DNA from: JAVBPE01 sp031549865
GTDB taxonomy: Bacteria > Bacillota_I > Bacilli_A > Acholeplasmatales > Anaeroplasmataceae
Reading direction: 5' to 3'
Length of the DNA: 41,970 nt
NCBI GenBank assembly: GCA_031549865.1
Contig: JAVBPE010000015.1
Coordinates: 1-41,970 of the forward strand
A model generated the notes under the pieces. It saw nothing but the letters and a program-made list of their open reading frames with translations, searched no databases and was not told where the DNA came from. The position numbers and the translations under genes are program-made. Below are positions 7,836 to 16,202 of this stretch, one piece after another (position 1 is the stretch's first letter; each line of letters opens with the position of its first letter).

Positions 7836-9581
7836 ATGAATGATATGATAAAAGAAGATAAAGCTATTCTTTATTTAGAAACTTCTTTAAAGAAAAAAAG
7901 AGAAAAACTAATTAAAAAAATTAATATAATAAATGAAAAAATTGAGTTAATAAAAAATAAAGAAAAATTAAATTTATTGGATGGAATATGCAAGAAACGT
8001 TTATTTAAAAAAATAGAGAAAATTGAAAATGAATTAGAAAACATAAATATCTCGATTGAAGATTTAGATAAATATGGAATTCATAAAATGAAGGTAAATT
8101 CATCTTTGCGTAAATCAGCAAAAAAAAGAAAACAAATTCTAACCGGAGATTTAATGAAGACAGTTATTTCGATATGTTTTCCAATCGCTATATTTAGTTT
8201 ATTTAATAGCTTCTATGGACTTATAGACAGTGTTGTATGTGCTTCAATTAATTCAGACAGTATCTCAAAAGTTGCTGCATTATCACAAATTAAAGCTTTA
8301 ATATCATCATTTGGGGCGGGAGTTGCAGCGGGTGGTGCAATTATTGTAGCTCGTCATTATGGCGCTGGGAATGTAAAAGAAGCTAAGAAAAATTCGGCTG
8401 TCTTATTTTTATTAGGTATTGTTGTATCATTAATAGTTATTGCAATTTTAGTTCCATTTGCAAAAACGTTAATTACAATTGCCCAAGTACCTAATGTTGA
8501 TACTAATACGGTTAATTATTTTAGATTACAATTAGTAGAATTAGCTTTCGTTACATTAAATTCTGTTTTTATTGGTTTAGAAAAAGCCAAAGGAAACTCA
8601 AAAATGATTTTTTATTTAAACATCTTAGTTTTAATAGTAAAATTGTCATTTACGATGTTATTTGTATATGGTATGGGTGTTACAAATATAATGTGGGTGG
8701 AATTCGCAACGATGCTTGGACAAATTACATTGTTTGCTATTGCAATGTTTAAATTATTTAGCCCAAGAAATATTATTAGAATCAGCTTTAAAGATTTTTC
8801 TTTAAAATGGCGTTATGTTGGGCCAATATTACAAATCTCTATTCCGATTTTCTTAGGAAAATTTGTTATGTCTTTTGGAAAAGTATTCGTAAATGCAATG
8901 TGTGGAAGTTATTATAATGCCGCAACTGATGGTTTAATAGTAGGCGCATTATCAGTTTCGAACAATTTAAGTGGATTAGTAACTAGTCCTACAAATGCTT
9001 TTGAAGAAGGCGAATCGACAATAGTAAGCCAAAATTTGGGTTCGAGAAATATGACAAGAGCTTTAAAGACATTTACAAAAACATTTATTTTGGTTTCGAT
9101 AGTTTCACTTGTTGGATTTATATTGGTTAGATTTATTTTCTTAGATAATTTAGTAGAAATGTTTAGATCAAAACCAAAACTAGATTCAATGACTGAAGCA
9201 GAAATAATTGCTGAACAAATTAAGTCTGCTAAAAATGTTGAATACATAAAGGGTATTTTTAAATATGATAGTATAAGTATTATTACATTAGGCTTCAATG
9301 CTGCAGTTTTAGGTTTATTATACGGATTTGGAAAAACAGGACTATCAACAATACTTAATTTAAGTAGAATTGGAACAAGGATTTTAACGCTATGGATTTT
9401 ACATGATTTTGTGAAAATGGATTATCAAGCAGCGGGCATTTCCATGGGGATAAGTAATACAGTAATATTTATAATATCATTAATTTTCCTTTTAGTATTC
9501 TTTAAAGATCTTAAGAAGAATGGTTATAAGGATATGCATATAGGGGACCCAGAACCAGAAATTAGTGAGATTATTATCTAA
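7836..9581 (+). CDS. MATE-family multidrug/Na+ efflux transporter with N-terminal coiled coil
   Basis: This 581-residue inner-membrane transporter of the MATE/NorM family probably exports drugs or metabolites in exchange for H+ or Na+. The start at 7836 is chosen because AGGAGG (7823-7828) sits 7 nt upstream; an in-frame TTG at 7815 lacks a site. Residues 1 to about 95 are highly charged and helical (Lys/Glu/Ile rich) and look like a cytoplasmic coiled coil. About twelve hydrophobic segments follow from about residue 105, including the family-typical GAGVAAGGAIIVARHYG stretch and, in the second half, the related EGESTIVSQNLG stretch. Ordinary MATE proteins are about 450 residues, so the N-terminal extension is unusual. 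The next gene overlaps its stop by one base (TAATG), so they are cotranscribed. Confidence 0.85.
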   Translation: MNDMIKEDKAILYLETSLKKKREKLIKKINIINEKIELIKNKEKLNLLDGICKKRLFKKIEKIENELENINISIEDLDKYGIHKMKVNSSLRKSAKKRKQILTGDLMKTVISICFPIAIFSLFNSFYGLIDSVVCASINSDSISKVAALSQIKALISSFGAGVAAGGAIIVARHYGAGNVKEAKKNSAVLFLLGIVVSLIVIAILVPFAKTLITIAQVPNVDTNTVNYFRLQLVELAFVTLNSVFIGLEKAKGNSKMIFYLNILVLIVKLSFTMLFVYGMGVTNIMWVEFATMLGQITLFAIAMFKLFSPRNIIRISFKDFSLKWRYVGPILQISIPIFLGKFVMSFGKVFVNAMCGSYYNAATDGLIVGALSVSNNLSGLVTSPTNAFEEGESTIVSQNLGSRNMTRALKTFTKTFILVSIVSLVGFILVRFIFLDNLVEMFRSKPKLDSMTEAEIIAEQIKSAKNVEYIKGIFKYDSISIITLGFNAAVLGLLYGFGKTGLSTILNLSRIGTRILTLWILHDFVKMDYQAAGISMGISNTVIFIISLIFLLVFFKDLKKNGYKDMHIGDPEPEISEIII

Positions 9582-10135
9582 TGACTGAAAAAGAAAAAAT
9601 GTTATCAGGTATTTTATATGATGCCAATGAAAAAAGCTTAGTTAATGATCGATTAAATTGTAAGGATATTTGTTTTAAATATAATCAATTAATGCCTTCA
9701 AATTTAATAGAAAGAGAAGATATTATTAAAGAATTATTTAAGAATGTAAAAGAAAATTTTAATATTATTTCTCCATTTTATTGTGATTATGGATACAATA
9801 TTGAAATAGGTAAAAATTTCTTTATGAATCATAATTGTGTTATATTAGATTGTACTAAAGTTATTTTTGGTGATAATGTTTTAGTTGGACCTGATTGTGG
9901 GTTTTATACTGCAAGTCACCCAGATGATAAAGATATCAGAAATAAAGGTTTAGAAACAGCTCATCCGATTATTATAGGAAATGATGTTTGGATTGGTGGA
10001 GGAGTTAGGATTTTGCCTAATGTTACAATTGGTTCAAATGTTGTTATTGGTGCTGGAAGCGTAGTGACTAAAGATATCCCATCAAATACTATAGCCTGTG
10101 GAAATCCTTGTAAGGTTATAAAGAAAATAGAATAA
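9581..10135 (+). CDS. Maltose/galactoside O-acetyltransferase-like hexapeptide-repeat enzyme
   Basis: This 184-residue left-handed beta-helix acetyltransferase of the LacA/Maa/NodL group transfers acetyl from acetyl-CoA to a sugar hydroxyl. The N-terminal helical Mac domain (SGILYDANEKSL, about residues 9-20) is followed by hexapeptide repeats from about residue 75. The family signature with the catalytic His lies in YTASHPDD. The C-terminal GNPCKVIKKI is typical of the family. The start overlaps the MATE stop by one base, indicating translational coupling. The natural acceptor sugar cannot be read from sequence. Confidence 0.9.
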   Translation: MTEKEKMLSGILYDANEKSLVNDRLNCKDICFKYNQLMPSNLIEREDIIKELFKNVKENFNIISPFYCDYGYNIEIGKNFFMNHNCVILDCTKVIFGDNVLVGPDCGFYTASHPDDKDIRNKGLETAHPIIIGNDVWIGGGVRILPNVTIGSNVVIGAGSVVTKDIPSNTIACGNPCKVIKKIE

Positions 10136-10138
10136 AAG

Positions 10139-10170
10139 AAATCACATTAATTTATTTTTGTGATTTTTTT
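10139..10170 (+). terminator. Intrinsic terminator after acetyltransferase gene
   Basis: AAATCACA pairs with TGTGATTT around a 12-nt AT-rich loop, and T7 follows, a few bases after the stop at 10135. Confidence 0.8.
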
Positions 10171-10196
10171 AATTTTATTTATAATTTGTCTAAATA

Positions 10197-10205
10197 TGTT
10201 ATAAT
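10197..10205 (+). promoter_or_regulatory. Extended -10 promoter of the Nudix gene
   Basis: TGTTATAAT (10197-10205) is a perfect extended -10 (TGn plus TATAAT) located 26 bp before the ATG at 10231. No strong -35 is seen, as is usual for extended -10 promoters. Confidence 0.6.
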
Positions 10206-10230
10206 TCATATTATAATAAAGGTGATAAAT

Positions 10231-10761
10231 ATGGATATGAAAGAAAAGATGTTAAATCGTAAAGTTATATTTGAAGGTAAAGTAATAAAAGTATACCATG
10301 ATGAGGTATTATGTCCTAATGGTAACTTATCTAAAAGAGAAATAATAAATCATAATGGTGGTTCTTCCATAATAGGGATAACTAATGAAAATAAAATACT
10401 ACTTATTAAACAATATAGATATGCTTATGATGAAGTTATATATGAAATACCTGCAGGTAAAATCGAATTAGGTGAAGATCCATTAGTTTGTGCTAAAAGA
10501 GAATTAGAAGAAGAAACGGGATACTTTGCAGAAAATATCGAATATATGCAAACAATATACCCAACATGTGGATATTCTAATGAAAAAATTTATATTTATT
10601 ATGCTTATAATTTAACAAAAACAAAACAGCATTTTGATGATGATGAAATTATTGAAGTTTATGAATTTAGTTTTGATGAGGCATTAGAGTTAATAAAAAG
10701 TGGGGAAATTAAGGATGCGAAAACTATAATTGCTATTTATGCTTATTTAAATAAAGTTTAA
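10231..10761 (+). CDS. Nudix hydrolase, ADP-ribose pyrophosphatase type
   Basis: This 176-residue cytoplasmic Nudix enzyme probably hydrolyses ADP-ribose to AMP and ribose 5-phosphate (NudF/YqkG type). The Nudix box GX5EX7REUXEEXGU is complete, running from GKIELGE to RELEEETGY, and supplies the Mg2+-binding glutamates. The preceding LIKQYRYAYDEVIYEIPAG is the typical ADP-ribose pyrophosphatase lead-in. The start at 10231 is chosen because AAAGGTGAT lies just upstream; the reading frame extends to 10186 but without a start signal, and that stretch holds the promoter. The stop overlaps the beginning of the next frame. An ADP-ribosylglycohydrolase at 38990 also belongs to ADP-ribose metabolism but is far away. 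Confidence 0.88.
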   Translation: MDMKEKMLNRKVIFEGKVIKVYHDEVLCPNGNLSKREIINHNGGSSIIGITNENKILLIKQYRYAYDEVIYEIPAGKIELGEDPLVCAKRELEEETGYFAENIEYMQTIYPTCGYSNEKIYIYYAYNLTKTKQHFDDDEIIEVYEFSFDEALELIKSGEIKDAKTIIAIYAYLNKV

Positions 10762-10772
10762 TGGAGGATGTT

Positions 10773-11786
10773 ATGAATAAAGAGGAACTATTAGATTATT
10801 TAATTGAAAAGGGTCAAGAGGATTTAAATATAGTATTAGATGAAGCATTAGAGGGCTTAAAAGATATATATCAAAAATATACTAAAACATTAATAGAAAA
10901 TGAATTATATAAAAATACCCATGAATTTGGAGTAGCATTTTCGGAATTCGCTTTATCCATTTTAATGTTTGATTATAAAATTAGTGATATAGAATTTGAA
11001 TTTTATAAAAAACTATGTATTAAGTTAAATATAAAAGCTAAAACAACAATTGAACTATCTAAATTAATAAGTAATAAACTTTTTTTTGAACGTGTTCATA
11101 ACAACATTTTGGATTCAGCTTTATTAGGAAATGAATCCTACAATAATTCTTTAATATTATTTATTACTTGCGTAGTGCTCTCAGATAATAACATTGATAT
11201 TTTACAAATCAATTACTTACAAAGTTTTATTAATGAGCTAAACAATATTTCTAATAATGATGTTATCGATGAAGAATTTCTTGAAACATCAGAAGAAGAA
11301 ATAGATTCATTATATGATGAAGCAGAAAATATATTAAATGGATCAATAGAATTACTAAGTAACCAAGACTTAAAGACTACTAATACATTATTTTTGAGTG
11401 GTTTAGAGGAAATAATTTATCGAGTAGATACAAGTGGCATTATTAAATTTTCTAAATTTATTGATTTATTGATGGGAATTGTTATGGCTACTTATAATAT
11501 TTTTAATTTGAAAAATTATAATATTTATAAAAATGCAATGCTTCATTTAAATATAAAAGAAGCAAGTTTTGATGAATTAAATAAAGTGAAAAATATTATA
11601 AATTTAGATAATTCGGTTTCACTTATTATTGAAACATTAGCCAATTTAAAAGAAAATGATAATGATATTTTGTTATTATCAGCAATATGTGATGTGGTTG
11701 TTGCAATAACCATTGATAGCGATAATTTATCTCAAGATATATTTGATTTGGTAATAGATGTTTTAGTTGGAATAATGAGTTATTAA
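10773..11786 (+). CDS. Hypothetical acidic helical protein
   Basis: This 337-residue product is not recognised. It is acidic, rich in Leu, Ile, Asn and Glu, and appears entirely alpha-helical. It has no signal peptide or convincing membrane segment and almost no Trp, Pro or Cys. A patch near residues 165-180 is strongly acidic (DEEFLETSEEEIDSLYDEAE). GGAGG (10763-10767) five bases upstream favours the ATG at 10773 over the in-frame ATG at 10761, which overlaps the Nudix stop. It is cotranscribed with the Nudix gene. No terminator is obvious after it. The composition would fit a helical-repeat scaffold, but that is a guess. Confidence 0.7.
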   Translation: MNKEELLDYLIEKGQEDLNIVLDEALEGLKDIYQKYTKTLIENELYKNTHEFGVAFSEFALSILMFDYKISDIEFEFYKKLCIKLNIKAKTTIELSKLISNKLFFERVHNNILDSALLGNESYNNSLILFITCVVLSDNNIDILQINYLQSFINELNNISNNDVIDEEFLETSEEEIDSLYDEAENILNGSIELLSNQDLKTTNTLFLSGLEEIIYRVDTSGIIKFSKFIDLLMGIVMATYNIFNLKNYNIYKNAMLHLNIKEASFDELNKVKNIINLDNSVSLIIETLANLKENDNDILLLSAICDVVVAITIDSDNLSQDIFDLVIDVLVGIMSY

Positions 11787-11846
11787 CATTTTAGAATTAA
11801 ATTCGAAAAATAATTAAAAAAATACATATAAAAGCGAAAAAGCATC

Positions 11847-11875
11847 TTGATTCTTAGAAGAAAATTCGGTATAAT
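11847..11875 (+). promoter_or_regulatory. Promoter of the ABC importer operon
   Basis: TTGATT (11847-11852), a 17-bp spacer and a perfect TATAAT (11870-11875) precede the first gene by about 240 bp. The transcript would therefore start near 11882 and carry a long leader. Confidence 0.75.
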
Positions 11876-11881
11876 AGCACA

Positions 11882-12081
11882 TGTATTTAACTAAACAGGT
11901 TAAACATTTAGCATTATAGGCTTTTGTGAAGGTTCTTTAGGAGAAAGATAGTAAGAGATTAATGCTATTTGATTAAAACTTTATAAACTGAAATCTTAGG
12001 CTTAGATTAGTATTCTTTTGAGAATATGATTTTATGGAAAGATGAAGAGTGATTAAAATTTTTTTAGTTACTCTTTTTTTA
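11882..12081 (+). promoter_or_regulatory. Structured attenuator leader of the ABC importer operon
   Basis: The untranslated leader contains a perfect 8-bp closing stem, TAGCATTA (11909-11916) with TAATGCTA (11960-11967). It encloses a 43-nt purine-rich core with its own small hairpin (TCTTT/AAAGA, 11934-11948). Further hairpins follow (for example TATTCT/AGAATA near 12011-12025). The leader ends in a strong intrinsic terminator at 12046-12081: AGAGTGATTAAA paired with TTTAGTTACTCT, then T7, 38 bp before the gene. A terminator between promoter and start codon is the layout of a riboswitch or T-box attenuator. I do not find the T-box AAGGTGGTACC core or any riboswitch consensus I know, so the ligand is unknown. 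Confidence 0.55.
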
Positions 12082-12118
12082 TTAGTTAAGTGTTAAAAAA
12101 AATTAAGGAGAAAATAAA

Positions 12119-13120
12119 ATGAAAAAAATTACAAAATTGTGCAGTGCATTATTAATCGCATTATTAGGAATTTTTGCCTTAGCATCTTGTGATGATGGTA
12201 AAATTCAAATTGGGATATTACAATTAACATCTCACCCAGCATTAGATAAAGCAAATGAAGGATTCGTTCAAGCATTGGCTGATAATGGATATGTAAACGG
12301 GGAAAATATTAAAATAAATCAACAAAATCCTCAAACAGATGCATCTACTATGGCGGCAATGGCAACGACATTAGTATCAAAATCAAAATTAATTCTAACG
12401 ATTGCAACCGATGCATCAGTTGCGGTTGCATCTGAACTTGACATTCAAAAAAAAGATATACCATTATTATTTACTGCAGTTACAGAACCTATTTCAGCTA
12501 GATTAGTAAATAGTTATGAAGCTCCTGGTAAAAACATTACAGGTACTTCAGATATGAATCCAGTCGCAGATCAAATTGGCTTAGTTAAAGCTGTAGCTCC
12601 AAACGCTACTAAAGTAGGTATATTATATACTGCTTCAGAAGATAATTCTCAAATTCAAGCTGAAATTGCCAAGTCTGCTATAGAAACTGCTAATATGACA
12701 GCTGTTATTAAAACTATAACTGATGCAACACAAATTGAAGCAACTGTTCGCGCTTTAATAAATACAGAAAAAGTTGATTGCATTTATATTCCAACTGATA
12801 ATATGCTTGCTGCAAATATGCCTCAAGTTTATGCTGCAACTTGCACAAATACAGTTAAAATTCCTGTTGTTTGTGGCGAAGAAAGTATGGTTTCTCAAGG
12901 CGGTACAATAACTTATGGTATTGATTATTATAACTTAGGTTATAAAACAGGCTTAATGGCTGTTAAAATTTTAAATGGTGAAAAGACTGCAAATGAATTG
13001 CCAGTAGAATTTGGTGATCCAACTGGTACTATTGCTAATAGTGATGTTTTAACTGCACTTGGTATTACATTACCAGATACACTAACTAATTTAAGTTATG
13101 TAGAATTACCAAAAGAATAA
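12119..13120 (+). CDS. ABC transporter substrate-binding lipoprotein, TrpX-like (ABC_sub_bind family)
   Basis: This 333-residue extracellular solute-binding lipoprotein has a signal peptide ending in the lipobox LASC with Cys24. The mature part follows the ABC_sub_bind (PF04392-type) pattern, a periplasmic-binding-protein type 1 fold. It begins IGILQLTSHPALDKA, with LFTAVTEPISARLV and NITGTSDMNP in the middle and VVCGEESMVSQGGTITYGIDYYNLG near the end. Related TrpX proteins of streptococci are linked to tryptophan uptake, but the family also serves other small ligands and the ligand here is not proven. AAGGAG lies upstream of the ATG. It heads a three-gene importer operon behind the attenuator leader. 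Confidence 0.88.
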   Translation: MKKITKLCSALLIALLGIFALASCDDGKIQIGILQLTSHPALDKANEGFVQALADNGYVNGENIKINQQNPQTDASTMAAMATTLVSKSKLILTIATDASVAVASELDIQKKDIPLLFTAVTEPISARLVNSYEAPGKNITGTSDMNPVADQIGLVKAVAPNATKVGILYTASEDNSQIQAEIAKSAIETANMTAVIKTITDATQIEATVRALINTEKVDCIYIPTDNMLAANMPQVYAATCTNTVKIPVVCGEESMVSQGGTITYGIDYYNLGYKTGLMAVKILNGEKTANELPVEFGDPTGTIANSDVLTALGITLPDTLTNLSYVELPKE

Positions 13121-13142
13121 AAAATAGAAAGAAGTTTTAATT

Positions 13143-14135
13143 ATGTTATTATTTTCTGTATCTGATGTTTTATTTGGAGCAATACAACAAGGATTAATAT
13201 ATGGACTTTTAGCATTAGGTGTATTTATATCATATAGAGTACTAGATTTCGCTGATTTAACGACGGAAGGAACCTTTCCTTTAGGTGGAGCATTAGCGGC
13301 AGTATTAGTTATTAATGGATTTTCACCTATTATCGCAATTATATGTGCTTTTGTCTGCGGACTTATATCTGGGGCAATTACGGGTATTTTACATGCTAAA
13401 TTTAGGATACCACCAATATTAGCGGGGATTATTGTAATGACCGGCTTATATTCTATTGTGCTTAGAGTAATGGGGGGGAAAGCTAATCTTTCTTTACTTG
13501 GCAAATCAACTATATATACCGGTTTATCCGACATAGGAGATAATTTAATCAATCGAATGAATATCACTTCAGGATTTTTTTATCAAAATATTAATGTTAT
13601 CGCAATAATTATTGTTGCATTATTAATTGTTGGAATAATTGCGACTTTGTTATATTTCTTTTGTGGAACAGAACTTGGAATGGCTTTAAGAAGTACAGGT
13701 ATGAATCAGTATATGAGTAGAGCTCAAGGGATAAATACAAAAGCAATGATCATATTTGGGTTAGCTTTAGCGAATGGCTTGATTGCTTTAAGTGGAGCGC
13801 TCTTGGTGATGAAAACTCGCTCAGCGTATGTTCAAATGGGTCAAGGTACAATAGTTATAGGTCTTGCATCTATAATAATTGGAGAAGCAATATTTGGAAG
13901 AAAAACTTTTAAGCGTCATTTAATTGGAGTTTTGGTGGGGTCATTTGCATATCAATTATTATATATGATTGCCATCAATATAGGTTTTGAAGCGAATGAT
14001 TTAAAATTAATTGCTTCAATTATTATTGTGTTTGTTTTAATTATTCCTCAATTTAAAAAACAATCAAGTAAGAAATTAGCCTTAAGGGAGAAAGAGGCTA
14101 AAGAATTAATTGAGGAGGGACAAGTTGATGCTTAA
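13143..14135 (+). CDS. ABC transporter permease, TrpY-like (BPD_transp_2 family)
   Basis: This 330-residue integral membrane protein has about eight to ten hydrophobic segments and belongs to the branched-chain-amino-acid/ribose-type permease family. Family-like features include the N-terminal IQQGLIYGLLALGVFISYRVLDFADLTTEG region and the coupling-helix area around ELGMALRSTGMNQYMSRAQGI. It forms the transmembrane channel for the TrpX-like lipoprotein encoded 22 bp upstream. Its 3' end overlaps the ATPase gene by 8 bp, so the subunits are translated together. The C-terminus is charged and cytoplasmic. Confidence 0.9.
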   Translation: MLLFSVSDVLFGAIQQGLIYGLLALGVFISYRVLDFADLTTEGTFPLGGALAAVLVINGFSPIIAIICAFVCGLISGAITGILHAKFRIPPILAGIIVMTGLYSIVLRVMGGKANLSLLGKSTIYTGLSDIGDNLINRMNITSGFFYQNINVIAIIIVALLIVGIIATLLYFFCGTELGMALRSTGMNQYMSRAQGINTKAMIIFGLALANGLIALSGALLVMKTRSAYVQMGQGTIVIGLASIIIGEAIFGRKTFKRHLIGVLVGSFAYQLLYMIAINIGFEANDLKLIASIIIVFVLIIPQFKKQSSKKLALREKEAKELIEEGQVDA

Positions 14136-14928
14136 AATTACAAATGTAACTAAAGTATTTAATATTGGTCAAAATATTGAAAATGAAAAAATAGCTTTAG
14201 ATGGGCTTAGTTTAGAAGTGGAGGACGGAGAATTTGTTACAATCATTGGGGGCAATGGTAGTGGCAAATCTACACTTATGAACATTATTTCTGGAGTTTA
14301 CACGGTTGATAGTGGTAGTATCGAAATTGATGGAGAAAATGTTACTAAATTATCTGAAAATCGTCGTGCTAAATATTTAGGTAGAGTATTCCAAGATCCT
14401 ATGATGGGAACTTCTGCTCAGATGAGTATTGTTGAAAATATGAGTTTAGCTTATAGAAGAGGCAAAAAAAGAAGTTTAAAATGGGGTTTTGTTAAAAAGG
14501 AAGAAGATTATTTTAAAAGTAAATTGAAGGTATTAGAATTAGGGCTTGAGGATCGCTTGACTCAACAAATAGGACTATTATCAGGTGGTCAAAGACAGGC
14601 TGTTACTTTATTAATGGCTACACTTAAAAAACCACAAATATTATTGTTAGATGAACATACTGCTGCTTTAGATCCAAAAACTGCTAAAAAAGTATTAGAA
14701 ATCACTGAAAATGTTGTAAGTGAAGACAATTTAACAACATTAATGATCACACATAATATGCGTGATGCGATTAAATACGGAAATAGATTGATTATGATGG
14801 ATAAGGGAAAAATTGTAATCGATATTAAAGGCGAAGAAAAAAAGAAATTAACAGTTGAAAAACTTTTAGCTTTATTCGAAGCAACTACAGAGGATGCTGA
14901 TATCCCAGATTCAATGATATTAGGGTAA
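14128..14928 (+). CDS. ABC transporter ATP-binding protein, TrpZ-like
   Basis: This 266-residue nucleotide-binding subunit energises the importer. The Walker A GGNGSGKST is near residue 41. The Q-loop VFQDP, the signature LLSGGQRQ, the Walker B ILLLDEH and the switch His in MITHNMRDA are all present, so the ATPase should be active. The start at 14128 has AGGAGGG (14113-14119) 8 nt upstream and overlaps the permease stop. An in-frame TTG at 14110 is less likely because it lies before the ribosome binding site. The operon ends in the hairpin at 14934-14962. Confidence 0.93.
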   Translation: MLKITNVTKVFNIGQNIENEKIALDGLSLEVEDGEFVTIIGGNGSGKSTLMNIISGVYTVDSGSIEIDGENVTKLSENRRAKYLGRVFQDPMMGTSAQMSIVENMSLAYRRGKKRSLKWGFVKKEEDYFKSKLKVLELGLEDRLTQQIGLLSGGQRQAVTLLMATLKKPQILLLDEHTAALDPKTAKKVLEITENVVSEDNLTTLMITHNMRDAIKYGNRLIMMDKGKIVIDIKGEEKKKLTVEKLLALFEATTEDADIPDSMILG

Positions 14929-14933
14929 AATAA

Positions 14934-14962
14934 AGTCCAATCACAATGTGATTGGACCTTTT
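14934..14962. terminator. Bidirectional terminator between the ABC operon and tmcAL
   Basis: A perfect 10-bp stem (GTCCAATCAC / GTGATTGGAC, loop AAT) is flanked by AAA on the left and a T run on the right. The right arm and the T run lie inside the last codons of the convergent tmcAL gene, whose stop falls in the hairpin. Confidence 0.85.
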
Positions 14963-16071
14963 TGTTCTAAAAGAGCTAAATTCTGATTATAAATTAAATC
15001 TAATATTTTAGATATTTTATATTCAATATCTATAACTGTATTTAAACCATCTTTTATATTAGTAATAATATTTATTTCTTTTTTTATTTCATTAAGATAA
15101 GTTCTACCTAATTTATTATATCCTAAGATTCTAATGGTAAGCTCTTCACTCCTAATTTTTAAAATATCTTTTTTTGTTATATTAAATAAAATATATAATA
15201 ACATCCTTTTAATTCGAGAAGAAGTATATCTTTTTGTCGTAAGTGAAGCTATGTAGTCATCAATATTATTATAGCTAATAATTTTCTTTAAAGAATTTTC
15301 AATTCCTTCTTCAACTAAAAAAACATCTTTTAATTCAGATAAATTTAAATTCATAATTTGATATTTTAGGTAAATAAAAATTTTATTATAATCTAAAAAA
15401 TTAAATTCGAAGTAATCATTTAAGACATTATTTGGTACATATTTATTAATCAAATCTTTATTTAAACGTAATGAAGTTGCGGATGCATAAATTTCATTTG
15501 ATAATTCCTTATCATTATAATTATTTCCGATGCGTTTTATCGTTTTTAATAATATTTTAGATTTTAAATTTATAATTTCGTCTAAATATGCTAAGGCCAA
15601 AATATCGTTACTTTTAAGTTCACAAATGTGTAATTCTTTTAAAGCATTTATAGATGCTTTTTTATAAGATAATCCCTGATCTAAAAATTCTTTTAATAAA
15701 GAATTATATTCAAATGATTTCATTATATTGTTAATTTCTATTAATTTTGATATATCATTTTGCTCGCTTCCGCACCATATTTCATCTACCCCCAAAGTAT
15801 TAAGGATATTGACGCTATATTTAGCGAATATATCTGAACTATTTATAGAATAAACAAAAGGTAATTCAATAACTAAATCAATATTTGCAATTAGAGCTTG
15901 TTTGGTTTTAATAAACTTATTAAAAACTGATAAATCTCCACGCATCGTAAAAGAAGATGACATAACTGCAATAATAATGGCATCATTATTTTCTTCTTTT
16001 ATTTTATTAATATGATATATATGTCCATTATGAAGTGGATTATATTCAACTATAATACCAATTTTTTTCAT
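14941..16071 (-). CDS. tmcAL: tRNA(Met) cytidine acetate ligase TmcAL
   Basis: This 376-residue cytoplasmic enzyme, formerly YlbM, uses ATP and acetate to make N4-acetylcytidine at the wobble position of elongator tRNA-Met. The N-terminus GIIVEYNPLHNGHIYHI carries the nucleotidyltransferase HxGH-like motif that binds ATP. Further family segments are AVMSSSFTMRGDLSVFNK, DLVIELPF, IWCGSEQ and, near the end, YTSSRIKRMLLYILF. The length fits the family (about 400). It is transcribed alone on the minus strand, with an extended -10 TGTTATAAT (complement of 16087-16095) 16 bases before its ATG. Confidence 0.93.
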   Translation of the reverse strand: MKKIGIIVEYNPLHNGHIYHINKIKEENNDAIIIAVMSSSFTMRGDLSVFNKFIKTKQALIANIDLVIELPFVYSINSSDIFAKYSVNILNTLGVDEIWCGSEQNDISKLIEINNIMKSFEYNSLLKEFLDQGLSYKKASINALKELHICELKSNDILALAYLDEIINLKSKILLKTIKRIGNNYNDKELSNEIYASATSLRLNKDLINKYVPNNVLNDYFEFNFLDYNKIFIYLKYQIMNLNLSELKDVFLVEEGIENSLKKIISYNNIDDYIASLTTKRYTSSRIKRMLLYILFNITKKDILKIRSEELTIRILGYNKLGRTYLNEIKKEINIITNIKDGLNTVIDIEYKISKILDLIYNQNLALLEQKGPITL

Positions 16072-16086
16072 TATCTCACCTATAAA

Positions 16087-16095
16087 ATTATAACA
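16087..16095 (-). promoter_or_regulatory. Extended -10 promoter of tmcAL
   Basis: On the minus strand the sequence reads TGTTATAAT, a perfect extended -10. It is 16 bases before the tmcAL start, leaving a very short 5' leader that still holds an AGGTGAG ribosome binding site. Confidence 0.55.
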
Positions 16096-16202
16096 TAAAT
16101 TTTAGTATGGATAAATATAGATTTTACTTTTAGGATTTTACTTTCTTTTTTTTGGAAAATATAGTAAAATATAGACTATATTATTCGATTTTGGAGGAAC
16201 TT

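Noticed and set aside
11882..12081. T-box (tryptophan) leader before the TrpX-like gene
   Set aside because: No AAGGTGGTACC-like T-box sequence and no clear specifier stem with a Trp codon could be found; only the terminator layout agrees.
16152..16182. Promoter TTGGAA...TATATT before the LRR gene
   Set aside because: The only pairing of boxes gives a 19-bp spacer and the -10 choices are ambiguous in this AT-rich stretch.
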